Source: an uncultured Clostridia bacterium (lineage in GTDB: Bacteria; Bacillota; Clostridia; Oscillospirales; Oscillospiraceae). Taken from it: a stretch of DNA of 7,505 nt. Position 1 is the stretch's first letter. Each line of letters begins with the position of its first letter. Below are positions 1 through 6,394 of the stretch, piece by piece. The translations under genes and the position numbers were made by a program. The notes under the pieces were generated by a model. That model made no database searches. It was not told where the DNA came from and saw nothing but the letters and a program-made list of their open reading frames with translations. The stretch is taken from NCBI GenBank assembly GCA_947383645.1, contig CANDEH010000107.1, positions 1 through 7,505 on the forward strand, written 5' to 3'.

Positions 1-2
1 GG

Positions 3-410
3 AACAAGACCACCTTCGGCAAGAACATGTTCGCCCTGGGCGCCAATGAGGAGGCGGCCCGCGTCTCCGGCGTCAACGTGTTCGCCACCACCATCGCCGT
101 GTTCGCCCTGGCCGGCGCCATGTACGGCTGGGCCGGCTTTGTGGAGAGCGCCCGCGTGGCCTCCAACACCGCCAACACCGGCGTGAACTACGAGCTGGAC
201 GCCATCGCGGCCTGCGTCATCGGCGGCGTCAGCTTTGTCGGCGGCATCGGCAAGATCAGCGGCATCGTCATCGGCGTCATCATGCTCCGCCTGATCTTCG
301 TGGCCCTGCCTCTGGTGGGCATGGACCAGAACCTCCAGTACGCCATCAAGGGCGGCATCATTCTCTTCGCCTGCGCCCTGGATATGCGGAAGTATCTTGT
401 GAAGAAGTAA
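3..410 (+). CDS. mglC: MglC-type galactose/methyl-galactoside ABC transporter permease (3' part)
   Basis: Only the C-terminal 135 residues are present. The frame is open to the left edge, so the start lies outside the window and the ATG at 27 is internal. The product is the membrane permease of a carbohydrate-uptake-2 ABC importer, which moves galactose or methyl-galactoside delivered by MglB and is powered by MglA. The match to E. coli MglC, recalled from memory, is strong along the whole piece: an 'ALGANEEAARVSGVNV' stretch (like AIGGNPEAAKVSGVNV), then 'YELDAIAACVIGGVSF' followed by GGIGK, and an ending of the form KGGIILFACALDMRKY. Hydrophobic segments lie around the stretches encoded at 80-140, 200-235 and 250-320, as expected for the last helices. 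The C-terminus is basic (VKK) and the stop at 408-410 is followed directly by a terminator, so this is the last gene of its operon. mglB and mglA are presumably upstream, but that is not visible. The closely related RbsC/XylH permeases are the main alternative. Confidence 0.92.
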   Translation, partial: NKTTFGKNMFALGANEEAARVSGVNVFATTIAVFALAGAMYGWAGFVESARVASNTANTGVNYELDAIAACVIGGVSFVGGIGKISGIVIGVIMLRLIFVALPLVGMDQNLQYAIKGGIILFACALDMRKYLVKK

Positions 411-429
411 GATAAAGAAGCAGGACATA

Positions 430-466
430 CAGGAGCGGGCCCCGCCGGGGCCCGCTCCTGGTTTTT
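430..466 (+). terminator. Strong intrinsic terminator after mglC
   Basis: A perfect 14-bp G+C-rich stem (430-443 pairs with 447-460, 3-nt loop GCC) is followed one base later by five T residues (462-466). It begins 20 nt after the mglC stop, so it should end the mgl transcript and insulate the genes downstream. Confidence 0.92.
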
Positions 467-550
467 GCCGCTTCTCAAGGGCGTCTGACTATATACACTT
501 CTCCGCAATTACTCCGTAGGAAAAGGTCGGGATATGTGCCGTGTTTACAG

Positions 551-576
551 CTGCCGCCGGTCACAGCGGCGGGCAG
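551..576. other. Small hairpin in the mglC to 2TM-gene gap
   Basis: CTGCCGCCG (551-559) can pair with CGGCGGGCAG (567-576) with one bulged G and a 7-nt loop. No T-run follows on either strand, so it is not an obvious terminator. It sits about 50 bases upstream of the promoter at 623-652. Its role is unknown, and it may be incidental to the base composition. Confidence 0.3.
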
Positions 577-622
577 AACAGATCCTCTCAAATTATACAG
601 ACAGCTCTATCCGGCTGCCCGG

Positions 623-652
623 TTGACAGGATATGACAAGACCTGCTAAAAT
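623..652 (+). promoter_or_regulatory. Near-consensus sigma-A promoter with extended -10
   Basis: There is a perfect -35 TTGACA at 623-628, an 18-nt spacer, and -10 TAAAAT at 647-652 preceded by TGC (extended -10, 644-646). Transcription would start near 659, giving a leader of about 50 nt before the ATG at 709. It is the best promoter in the window by eye and drives the single gene that follows. Confidence 0.8.
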
Positions 653-708
653 ATAACAAAAACGCCGCCGGAGGGGCAGTACGCCGGATGGACGACAGGA
701 GGCCGCAT

Positions 709-1638
709 ATGTCTGTTTCTGATATTATCGGGTACATAATCACAGTTTTGTCGTTTCTTAGCGTGGTAATTCCTGCTCTGCACATTGAAAATCGACCCTT
801 ATTATATCTGCTGATGGTATTTGCCGGGGTGCTGTCTGTCGGCATGTTTCTGGTTCTCTATTATAAACAGAGCAGGGAGTATACGCTGCATGTTCTATCC
901 ATGGAAAATCGGACGCTTTCGCTTCGGCTGCTGCTGACACACAGCTGGCTGTCACAGATTAAAAATCCGTATGTGGACAAGTTTTCTCCATCAAAACTTC
1001 ATATGGTAAAGGCCTGTTATGAGTTTATGTTTGAGCGATCCAGGGAAAACGGCAACATATATGATATGAAGTGCAGGTATACCTTTACAATAAAAAGATC
1101 CTGGAGGTCTCCCCGTGATTTTGACGTGCTGATTATGCAGCCAGGCGGAAGGGAGATCCGGTCGATTCAGTATGCTTTCGGCGAATACAGCTATGTCTAT
1201 GACGCAAATACGGAGCCTATACGGCTCTCCGGCAGCAACAAAAAGCTGCCGACCTTTTGGAGAGCCAGAATCCCCTTTAATGGGAAAAAGGATGTGGACA
1301 AGCTGATCGTGTCTTATACGATGCCGGAAGTGGATCGAATTGATGATAAGAGACTCGGCGATTCCATTATCATTTGCCCCTTTATCTATGCGAAGAGAGT
1401 GGATTCCATTGCGTTTAAAATCAAGTATCCTGGGTACGTATCCCATGTCCCAAGGGTGATATGCCTGAAGCGATATCCTTATAACGGGAGGCGGTATACC
1501 CCCAGAAAGCTGCTCAATTTCCAGGCGGAAGATAACGCGCTGACATGGAGCGCATGTCCCGAGACCTGTATGGCGCAGGCGGTGTATGTCATTGAACTGC
1601 ACGATCCGGTACCGAACCGCTCCGCCGGAGAATTTTGA
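709..1638 (+). CDS. Unrecognised protein with two N-terminal membrane helices and a beta-rich domain
   Basis: This is a 309-residue protein whose family I do not recognise. The start at 709 is chosen because AGGAGG (697-702) lies 6 nt upstream; an in-frame ATG at 688 would add seven residues with poorer spacing. Two hydrophobic helices (about residues 5-24 and 31-52) are joined by a short turn, and the basic YYKQSR stretch after the second suggests that both ends face the cytoplasm. Residues about 53-105 look helical. From about 110 to 302 there are alternating short hydrophobic stretches typical of beta strands (e.g. FDVLIM, YSYVYD, KLIVSYTM, SIIICPF, AVYVIEL), suggesting a beta-sandwich or barrel. 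No catalytic motif is evident. The gene is far less G+C-rich than its neighbours: 24/60 G+C at 1021-1080 against 44/60 at 2581-2640 (hand counts). It has its own promoter and sits alone between two sugar operons. This is consistent with an acquired accessory gene. Confidence 0.85.
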   Translation: MSVSDIIGYIITVLSFLSVVIPALHIENRPLLYLLMVFAGVLSVGMFLVLYYKQSREYTLHVLSMENRTLSLRLLLTHSWLSQIKNPYVDKFSPSKLHMVKACYEFMFERSRENGNIYDMKCRYTFTIKRSWRSPRDFDVLIMQPGGREIRSIQYAFGEYSYVYDANTEPIRLSGSNKKLPTFWRARIPFNGKKDVDKLIVSYTMPEVDRIDDKRLGDSIIICPFIYAKRVDSIAFKIKYPGYVSHVPRVICLKRYPYNGRRYTPRKLLNFQAEDNALTWSACPETCMAQAVYVIELHDPVPNRSAGEF

Positions 1639-1701
1639 GTTTCCCCACTGTCCTTATTTTCATATGGCGGATTTGCGATAGAACGGGTACAGAGGAAATT
1701 G

Positions 1702-1745
1702 CAGGCGGATCGTACAGGCTTGCGCGCTGTCGCCCCGCCTGTTTT
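1702..1745 (+). terminator. Possible weak terminator of the 2TM gene
   Basis: CAGGCGG (1702-1708) pairs with CCGCCTG (1735-1741) and is followed by four T residues (1742-1745). The 26-nt loop is long but contains an inner ACAG/CTGT stem (1714-1717 with 1727-1730). It would separate the two-helix gene from the regulator operon, but it is weaker than the terminator after mglC. Confidence 0.4.
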
Positions 1746-1766
1746 GGTGAAAATTGCGCGTTTGTG

Positions 1767-1795
1767 TTTCCAATTCCGATAAATTATGGTATACT
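1767..1795 (+). promoter_or_regulatory. Extended -10 promoter for the regulator operon
   Basis: The -10 TATACT at 1790-1795 matches five of six consensus bases and is preceded by TGG (extended -10, 1787-1789). A -35-like TTTCCA (four of six) lies at 1767-1772 with an ideal 17-nt spacer. Transcription would start near 1802, leaving a leader of about 78 nt before the regulator ATG. The location, immediately upstream of the four-gene operon, supports the call. Confidence 0.7.
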
Positions 1796-1826
1796 GGAGA
1801 AACATCAGATTATCGTTCACGGGCGA

Positions 1827-1879
1827 CGGCGTTTTGCAGCGCAAAGCGCCGCGCCCCTGGCCTCTGGAGGTGCGGCGCT
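1827..1879 (+). promoter_or_regulatory. Two mutually exclusive hairpins in the regulator leader (candidate translation switch)
   Basis: Hairpin A: 1827-1837 pairs with 1841-1851 over 11 bp, including one G-U, with loop AGC. Hairpin B: AGCGCCGC (1845-1852) pairs perfectly with GCGGCGCT (1872-1879). Its 19-nt loop contains the Shine-Dalgarno GGAGGT (1866-1871), and its stem directly abuts the AUG at 1880. The two share 1845-1851, so they cannot form together. The pairing is seen in the sequence; regulatory use is inferred. Confidence 0.4.
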
Positions 1880-3499
1880 ATGGAGGAATACCGTGTTCTG
1901 CTGGTGGACGACGAGGAGGAACTGCGGGAGGGAATTCGCCGGAAGATCGACTGGTCCGGCCTGGGGTTCGCCCTCTCCGGAACGGCGGAGAACGGCGTGG
2001 AGGCCCTGGAGCTGGCTGAGCAGCTTCACCCGGATGTGGTGCTCACCGACATCAAGATGCCCTACATGGACGGCCTGGAGCTGTGCCGGCGGCTGCGGTC
2101 CCTGCTGCCGGCGGCCAAGCTGGTGGTGTTCTCCGGCTTTGACAAGTTTGAGTACGCCCGGCAGGCCGTGGGCATGGACGTGTCCGAGTACATTCTCAAG
2201 CCCGTCAACGCCCCGGAGCTCAGCGGTGTGCTTGCCCGCCTGCGGGAGCAGCTGGACCGGGAGCGGACCGCCCGGCAGGACATCGAGGTTCTCCGCCGCC
2301 GGTACGAGGAGAGCCTGCCCCTTCTGCGGGAGCTGTTTTACACCCGTCTCCTGGACGGAAAGATCCCCCCGGAGCACCTGCGGGAGCGGGCCGCCCGGTA
2401 TGAGATCGACCTCTCCCCGGGGTGCTGGGCGGTGGCCCTGGTGCTCTCCGACGCCGCCGGGGACGGGAAGGACGCAGGGCAGGACGGGCTGCGGTCCCTC
2501 TCCGTCCGCTCCTTCTTTGAGAAGCACTTTGCTCTGGAGGGCTGCGCCCTGCGGACGGTCCTCTACAACGAGGCGGTGGCCCTGCTGGTGGAGCTGGGGA
2601 CCGAGGACCGGCTCTACGCCCTGACGGAGGAGCTGGGCCGGCTGTGCCTGCTGGCCCGGGCTCTGCTGGGACTGACCCTCTTCGTGGGCCTGGGCCGGCC
2701 CTGCGCCGGTCCGGAGCAGCTCCGCAGCGCGGCGGAAGGCGCCGCTGCCGCTGCGGACTACCGGGTGCTTATGGACGATGAGCAGGTGCTCTACATCGGG
2801 GACCTGGAGCCCAACCGCGTCTCCGGTCTGGCGCTGGAGGAGGAGGACCGGCACGCCCTCTCCGCCGCCGTGAAGCTGGGCGCCCGGGAGCAGGTGGCTC
2901 AGCTGATCCGATCCTATGTGGACCGGGTCCGGGAGGCCCGGCTGTCCCTGGCCCAGAGCCACCTGTTTTTTCAAGAGGTACTTACAGCCCTGATCCGCCT
3001 GGCGCAGACCAACGGTGTGGAGATGGGGGAGGTGTTTGGCCCCCGGTTTACCGGCATGGTGTCCATTACGGACTTCCGATCCCTGGGAGAGCTGGAGGAG
3101 TGGCTTTTGGATCGGGCGCTGCGGCTGTGGGAGGGCCTGGGCCGGCAGCGCACGGACTCGGCGTGGAAGACGGTGGAGCAGGCCAAGAGTTTCATTGCCG
3201 GGCACTACGCCGACAGCGAGCTCAGTGTGGACACCATCTGTGCCCACCTGCACCTGTCTCCGGCCTATTTTTCCACCCTGTTCAAGCGGGAGACGGGGGA
3301 GAGTTTTGTCACCTGCCTGACGCGGGTGCGTATGGAGCACGCCGCCCGCCTCCTCCGGGACACCGATGAGAAGACCTACCGCATCGCCGAGCAGACCGGT
3401 TATGCCGACCCCAACTACTTTAGCTACGTGTTTAAGAAGCATTTTGGCCTTTCTCCCTCCAGATTCCGCACAAATCCTGCGTTTTCTGGGAAAGGGTAG
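1880..3499 (+). CDS. YesN-type response regulator (REC plus AraC DNA-binding domain)
   Basis: This 539-residue transcription factor is the partner of the kinase encoded next. Residues 1-~120 form a receiver domain with all the key residues: acidic pair D10/D11, phosphoacceptor D57 in LTDIKMPYMDG, S85 and K107 (LKP). Residues about 121-425 are the long variable middle region usual in regulators of this type and contain no motif I can name. Residues about 430-530 are an AraC-type double helix-turn-helix, including LSVDTICAHLHLSPAYFS in the first and YRIAEQTGYADPNYFS in the second, ending in GLSPSRFR. The start at 1880 is preferred because GGAGGT ends 8 nt upstream and the protein then begins directly at the first receiver strand (EEYRVLLVDDEE). 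The upstream in-frame extension to 1754 crosses the predicted promoter and start site. It is first in the operon, ahead of the kinase. Family members typically control carbohydrate uptake and use. The target genes are not shown here; the neighbouring mgl genes are a guess. Confidence 0.93.
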   Translation: MEEYRVLLVDDEEELREGIRRKIDWSGLGFALSGTAENGVEALELAEQLHPDVVLTDIKMPYMDGLELCRRLRSLLPAAKLVVFSGFDKFEYARQAVGMDVSEYILKPVNAPELSGVLARLREQLDRERTARQDIEVLRRRYEESLPLLRELFYTRLLDGKIPPEHLRERAARYEIDLSPGCWAVALVLSDAAGDGKDAGQDGLRSLSVRSFFEKHFALEGCALRTVLYNEAVALLVELGTEDRLYALTEELGRLCLLARALLGLTLFVGLGRPCAGPEQLRSAAEGAAAAADYRVLMDDEQVLYIGDLEPNRVSGLALEEEDRHALSAAVKLGAREQVAQLIRSYVDRVREARLSLAQSHLFFQEVLTALIRLAQTNGVEMGEVFGPRFTGMVSITDFRSLGELEEWLLDRALRLWEGLGRQRTDSAWKTVEQAKSFIAGHYADSELSVDTICAHLHLSPAYFSTLFKRETGESFVTCLTRVRMEHAARLLRDTDEKTYRIAEQTGYADPNYFSYVFKKHFGLSPSRFRTNPAFSGKG

Positions 3500-3632
3500 C
3501 GGCGTTGGGGGCTGGGGCGCGGCGCCCGGGTCCGGCCTGGGAGCGGGCGGGGAGAGCTGCTGGGCCGCGCAGGGGCAAAAAGGCTGCGGCGGGCGGGGAT
3601 TTTGACGGACGCAGTGGAGAGGAGGCGCGGGG

Positions 3633-5441
3633 ATGCGGCGGGTTTTTCGGGGGGCGGTGGAGCGGCTCACCCAGTGGTATCGAGGCATGAGCATACAGAT
3701 GGTGCTCTCGCTGTCCTTTACTGCGGTGGCGCTGATCGGCATCGCCTTTTTGGGCTCCAGTATCCTGCTGCGCTTTTCCGACTCCACCGGGAAGCTCACC
3801 GAGGAGAGTACCCAGCGGCTGCTGGCCCAGGTGAATTTGAACCTGGACAGCTACCTGCGGCGGATGATGCGGGTGTCCGACGCGGTGTACTACCGGGTGA
3901 TTAAGAAGAACGACATCGCCGATGGGGCCATGCTGGACGCCATGGGGCTGCTCTACGAGGAGAACCGGGACTCCCTGGTGTCTATCGCCGTGTTCAACGA
4001 GGGGGGCGGCATCGAGGCGGCGGTGCCCCTCACCGCCGGCCGGAGCGACACCTTCCCCAGGGAGAGCGCCTGGTTCCGCCTGGCCCTGGCGAAGATGGAG
4101 AACCTCCACTTCTCCACGCCCCACATCCAGGAGCTCTTTGACGACCCGGACTACCGGACCCGCTGGGTGGTGTCCCTCAGCCGCCACGTCCAGCTCACCC
4201 GGGGAGGGCGGACGGAGCGGGGGGTGCTGCTGGTGGATATGAGCTTTGGCGGGATCGCCCAGGTGTGCCAGAACGTGGACCTGCCCAACGGGGGGTACGT
4301 GTATCTGATCGACCGCAGCGGGGAGCTGATCTACCACCCCCGGCAGCAGCTGATCTACTCGGGACTTTTGGAGGAGAACAACCTGACGGCGGCGGCCTAT
4401 GCCGACGGGTCCCACCAGGAGGTATTCCAGGGACAGCGGCGGGAGGTGACGGTGAAGACCGTGGGCTACACCGGCTGGAAGCTGGTGGGCGTGACGCCCA
4501 ACCCGCCCCTTCTGGGGGAGGGGGACTACCTGCTGCTCTTCGCCATCGCCATGCTGCTGTTCTCCGCCTTTCTGATGGCCTTTCTTAACTTCCGCATCTC
4601 CGCCTACATCTCCGATCCCATCCTCCGCCTGGACCAGGCGGTGAAGGAGCTGGAGGCGGGGAGCGAGACGGTGGAGATCGGGGAGAGCGGCTGCGACGAG
4701 GTCCGGCGGCTGGGCCGGTCCATCGCCTCCATGGTCTCCACCATGCGGCACCTGATGGCGGACATCGCTGTCCAGGAGGGGGAGAAGCGGCGAAACGAGC
4801 TGGAGGTGCTCCAGTCCCAGATCAACCCCCACTTCCTCTACAACACCCTGGACAGCGTGATCTGGATGACCGAGTCCGGACGGACCCAGGAGGCCATTCA
4901 GATGGTCACCTCCCTGGCCCGGTTCTTCCGCATCTCCCTCAGCGGCGGGCGGCGGATCATCCCCCTCTCCGACGAGCTGGAGCACGCCCGGCACTATCTG
5001 AGCATCCAGGAGATCCGCTACCGCAACCGCTTTACCTTCCGCATCGCCGCCGGGGAGGGGACGGAGGGGCTGTATACGCTGAAGCTCACCCTCCAGCCCC
5101 TGCTGGAGAACGCCATCTACCACGGCATGGCCGGGGTGGAGGACGACGGGGAGATTGTCGTAGAGGCCCGGCGGGAGGGGGAGGATCTGGTTATCGACGT
5201 GTCGGACAACGGCGTGGGGATACCCCCGGCGGTGCTGGAGGGACTGCTCACCGACCGGCGGGGGAGGGCCGACGGCAGCGGCATCGGGGTGCGCAACGTC
5301 CACCAGCGGCTGCGGCTGACCTTCGGCGAGCCCTATGGGCTGACCATCTTCAGCGAGAGCGACGAGGGGACCACGGTCCGCGTGCGCCTGCCCGTGCTGG
5401 GCGCGGAGGAGGCGGCGCGCTGGGAGGAGGACAGGCCATGA
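3633..5441 (+). CDS. YesM-type sensor histidine kinase with Cache-like sensor domain
   Basis: This 602-residue membrane kinase should autophosphorylate and pass phosphate to the regulator encoded upstream. In order: a short cytoplasmic N-terminus; helix 1 (about 23-48); an extracytoplasmic domain of about 250 residues, Cache-like, ending in the typical GYTGWKLVGVTP strand; helix 2 (about 299-325); a HAMP linker (to about 375); a His_kinase domain with H400 in QINPHFLYNTLDSVIWM; and a HATPase domain with N493 (LLENAIYHG), D525 (DVSDNGVGIP) and a GSGIGVRNVHQRL glycine loop. All the catalytic motifs are intact. The start at 3633 has AGGAGG (3620-3625) 7 nt upstream. A 133-nt untranslated gap separates it from the regulator, while its own stop overlaps the next start as ATGA (5438-5441), indicating translational coupling to the binding-protein gene. 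The sensor domain could bind a ligand itself or read a bound binding protein; the sequence does not decide. Confidence 0.94.
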   Translation: MRRVFRGAVERLTQWYRGMSIQMVLSLSFTAVALIGIAFLGSSILLRFSDSTGKLTEESTQRLLAQVNLNLDSYLRRMMRVSDAVYYRVIKKNDIADGAMLDAMGLLYEENRDSLVSIAVFNEGGGIEAAVPLTAGRSDTFPRESAWFRLALAKMENLHFSTPHIQELFDDPDYRTRWVVSLSRHVQLTRGGRTERGVLLVDMSFGGIAQVCQNVDLPNGGYVYLIDRSGELIYHPRQQLIYSGLLEENNLTAAAYADGSHQEVFQGQRREVTVKTVGYTGWKLVGVTPNPPLLGEGDYLLLFAIAMLLFSAFLMAFLNFRISAYISDPILRLDQAVKELEAGSETVEIGESGCDEVRRLGRSIASMVSTMRHLMADIAVQEGEKRRNELEVLQSQINPHFLYNTLDSVIWMTESGRTQEAIQMVTSLARFFRISLSGGRRIIPLSDELEHARHYLSIQEIRYRNRFTFRIAAGEGTEGLYTLKLTLQPLLENAIYHGMAGVEDDGEIVVEARREGEDLVIDVSDNGVGIPPAVLEGLLTDRRGRADGSGIGVRNVHQRLRLTFGEPYGLTIFSESDEGTTVRVRLPVLGAEEAARWEEDRP

Positions 5442-6394
5442 GAAGACGGAAAAACGACCTGGTCCAGCTGATGATTTTGACGGTTTTAGGGGGCGCGGTG
5501 GTGCTGACAATGCTGCTGCCCCGGCTTCCCGCCAGGCGGGAGACGGCGGAGACCACGGAGATCTCCGTGGTCCTCCGGGAGGCGGACAGTGCCCTCTGGT
5601 CCAACGTCCGCCTGGGGATGGAGCAGGCGGCGGGGGAGTTTCAGGCGGAGCTGCGGGTGCTGACCCCGGCGGCCTTCAACGACAGCGCCGACCAGCGCCG
5701 CATCCTGCGCCGGGAGGCGGAGGGACAGACGGATGTGCTGATCGTGGAGGCGGCGGACCCGGCGGGGCTGACCCGGGATCTGAGGCAGGCGCCGGTCCGG
5801 TGCCCGGTGGTCTCCATGGAGTCGCCGATGGAGGCAGCGGCGCTGACGGTGGCCCCGGACAACGGCGCGCTGGGCCGGGACCTGGCCCGGGCGCTGCTCT
5901 CCGACGGGGCGGGGACGGGATTTGTGCTGCTGCTCAGCGCCTCCCCGGACGCCTCCGGCGTGACGGACCGCCTTGACGGCGCCAAAGAGGTGCTGGCGGC
6001 GGCGGGGACGCCGGTGCGGGAGCGGGAGGTGGACCTGACTGACGGCGGGGAGAGTCTGCGGACCCTCCTCAAGCACCCGGATCTCAGCGCTGCGGTGATG
6101 ATGGAGCCCCTCCTCACCGAGCAGGCGGCTGCCATGAAGGAGAGTCTGGGGCTGACCGTCCCCCTCTACGGCGTGGGGGTGAGCGCCCGCGGCGCCGTCT
6201 GGCTGGAGCGGGGGGTGATCTCCGCCGCCGCGGCCTGGAGCGACTTCGCCGCCGGCTACCTGGCGGTGGAGGCGGCGGTATGCCTGAGCCGAGGGGAGGA
6301 GTTCCGGACGGAGCTGCTGCCGTTCTTTATCGTGAGAGGGGAGGATGTCTATGAGCCGGAGTACCAGAAGCTGCTCTTCCCGGTTACCGCTTAG
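5438..6394 (+). CDS. Membrane-anchored periplasmic-binding-protein-fold protein, divergent ligand site
   Basis: The product has 318 residues. An N-terminal basic stretch (MRRRK) and one hydrophobic helix (about 8-27) without a lipobox cysteine suggest an uncleaved anchor or a plain signal peptide. The rest reads as the type-I sugar-binding-protein fold (Peripla_BP_4/LacI-like), starting at ISVVLREADSALWSNVRLGM and showing the usual lobe-to-lobe features, including an R178 (TDRLDGAKEVL) at the position of the sugar-contacting arginine of MglB. Aligned by eye to the MglB next door, other contact residues are missing: the Asp in GVD is G247 (YGVGVS), the FFN asparagine is replaced in VVSMES, and the His and Asp before the arginine are A172 and G174. 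It therefore probably binds a different ligand or none. The ribosome site GGAGGAGG (5423-5430) lies 7 nt upstream inside the kinase gene. Coupling to the kinase suggests a signalling role rather than transport; this is inference. Confidence 0.85.
   Translation: MRRRKNDLVQLMILTVLGGAVVLTMLLPRLPARRETAETTEISVVLREADSALWSNVRLGMEQAAGEFQAELRVLTPAAFNDSADQRRILRREAEGQTDVLIVEAADPAGLTRDLRQAPVRCPVVSMESPMEAAALTVAPDNGALGRDLARALLSDGAGTGFVLLLSASPDASGVTDRLDGAKEVLAAAGTPVREREVDLTDGGESLRTLLKHPDLSAAVMMEPLLTEQAAAMKESLGLTVPLYGVGVSARGAVWLERGVISAAAAWSDFAAGYLAVEAAVCLSRGEEFRTELLPFFIVRGEDVYEPEYQKLLFPVTA

Noticed and set aside
709..1638. Calling the two-helix protein a Cap15/CBASS effector
   Set aside because: Only the general layout is similar. 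No CD-NTase or other CBASS gene is in the window and no diagnostic motif was recognised.
1748..1763. Possible catabolite-responsive (cre) site near the regulator promoter
   Set aside because: TGAAAATTGCGCGTTT does not match the cre consensus, because the central CG is misplaced and the right half is wrong.
1754..1879. Earlier start for the response regulator
   Set aside because: The extension spans the predicted -10 and start site, lacks receiver homology, and the ATG at 1880 has a good Shine-Dalgarno.
1635..2624. + strand frame overlapping the start of the regulator
   Set aside because: It is Trp/Arg/Ser/Pro-rich in the part overlapping the receiver domain, which is a frame-shifted reading of real coding sequence, and its first part crosses the promoter region.
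3602..3630. TTGACG (3602-3607) as a separate kinase promoter
   Set aside because: There is no -10-like sequence 16-18 nt downstream; the region is GCGCGG-like.
1817..3799. Very long open frame on the - strand (660 codons)
   Set aside because: It is antisense to the regulator, which has clear receiver and AraC motifs. The translation is low-complexity (Gly/Pro/Gln/His-rich) without domains, as expected from a G+C-rich shadow frame.
3432..5510. Very long open frame on the - strand (692 codons)
   Set aside because: It lies opposite the kinase gene with all its catalytic motifs. Composition is typical of a shadow frame, with no ribosome site or family motif.
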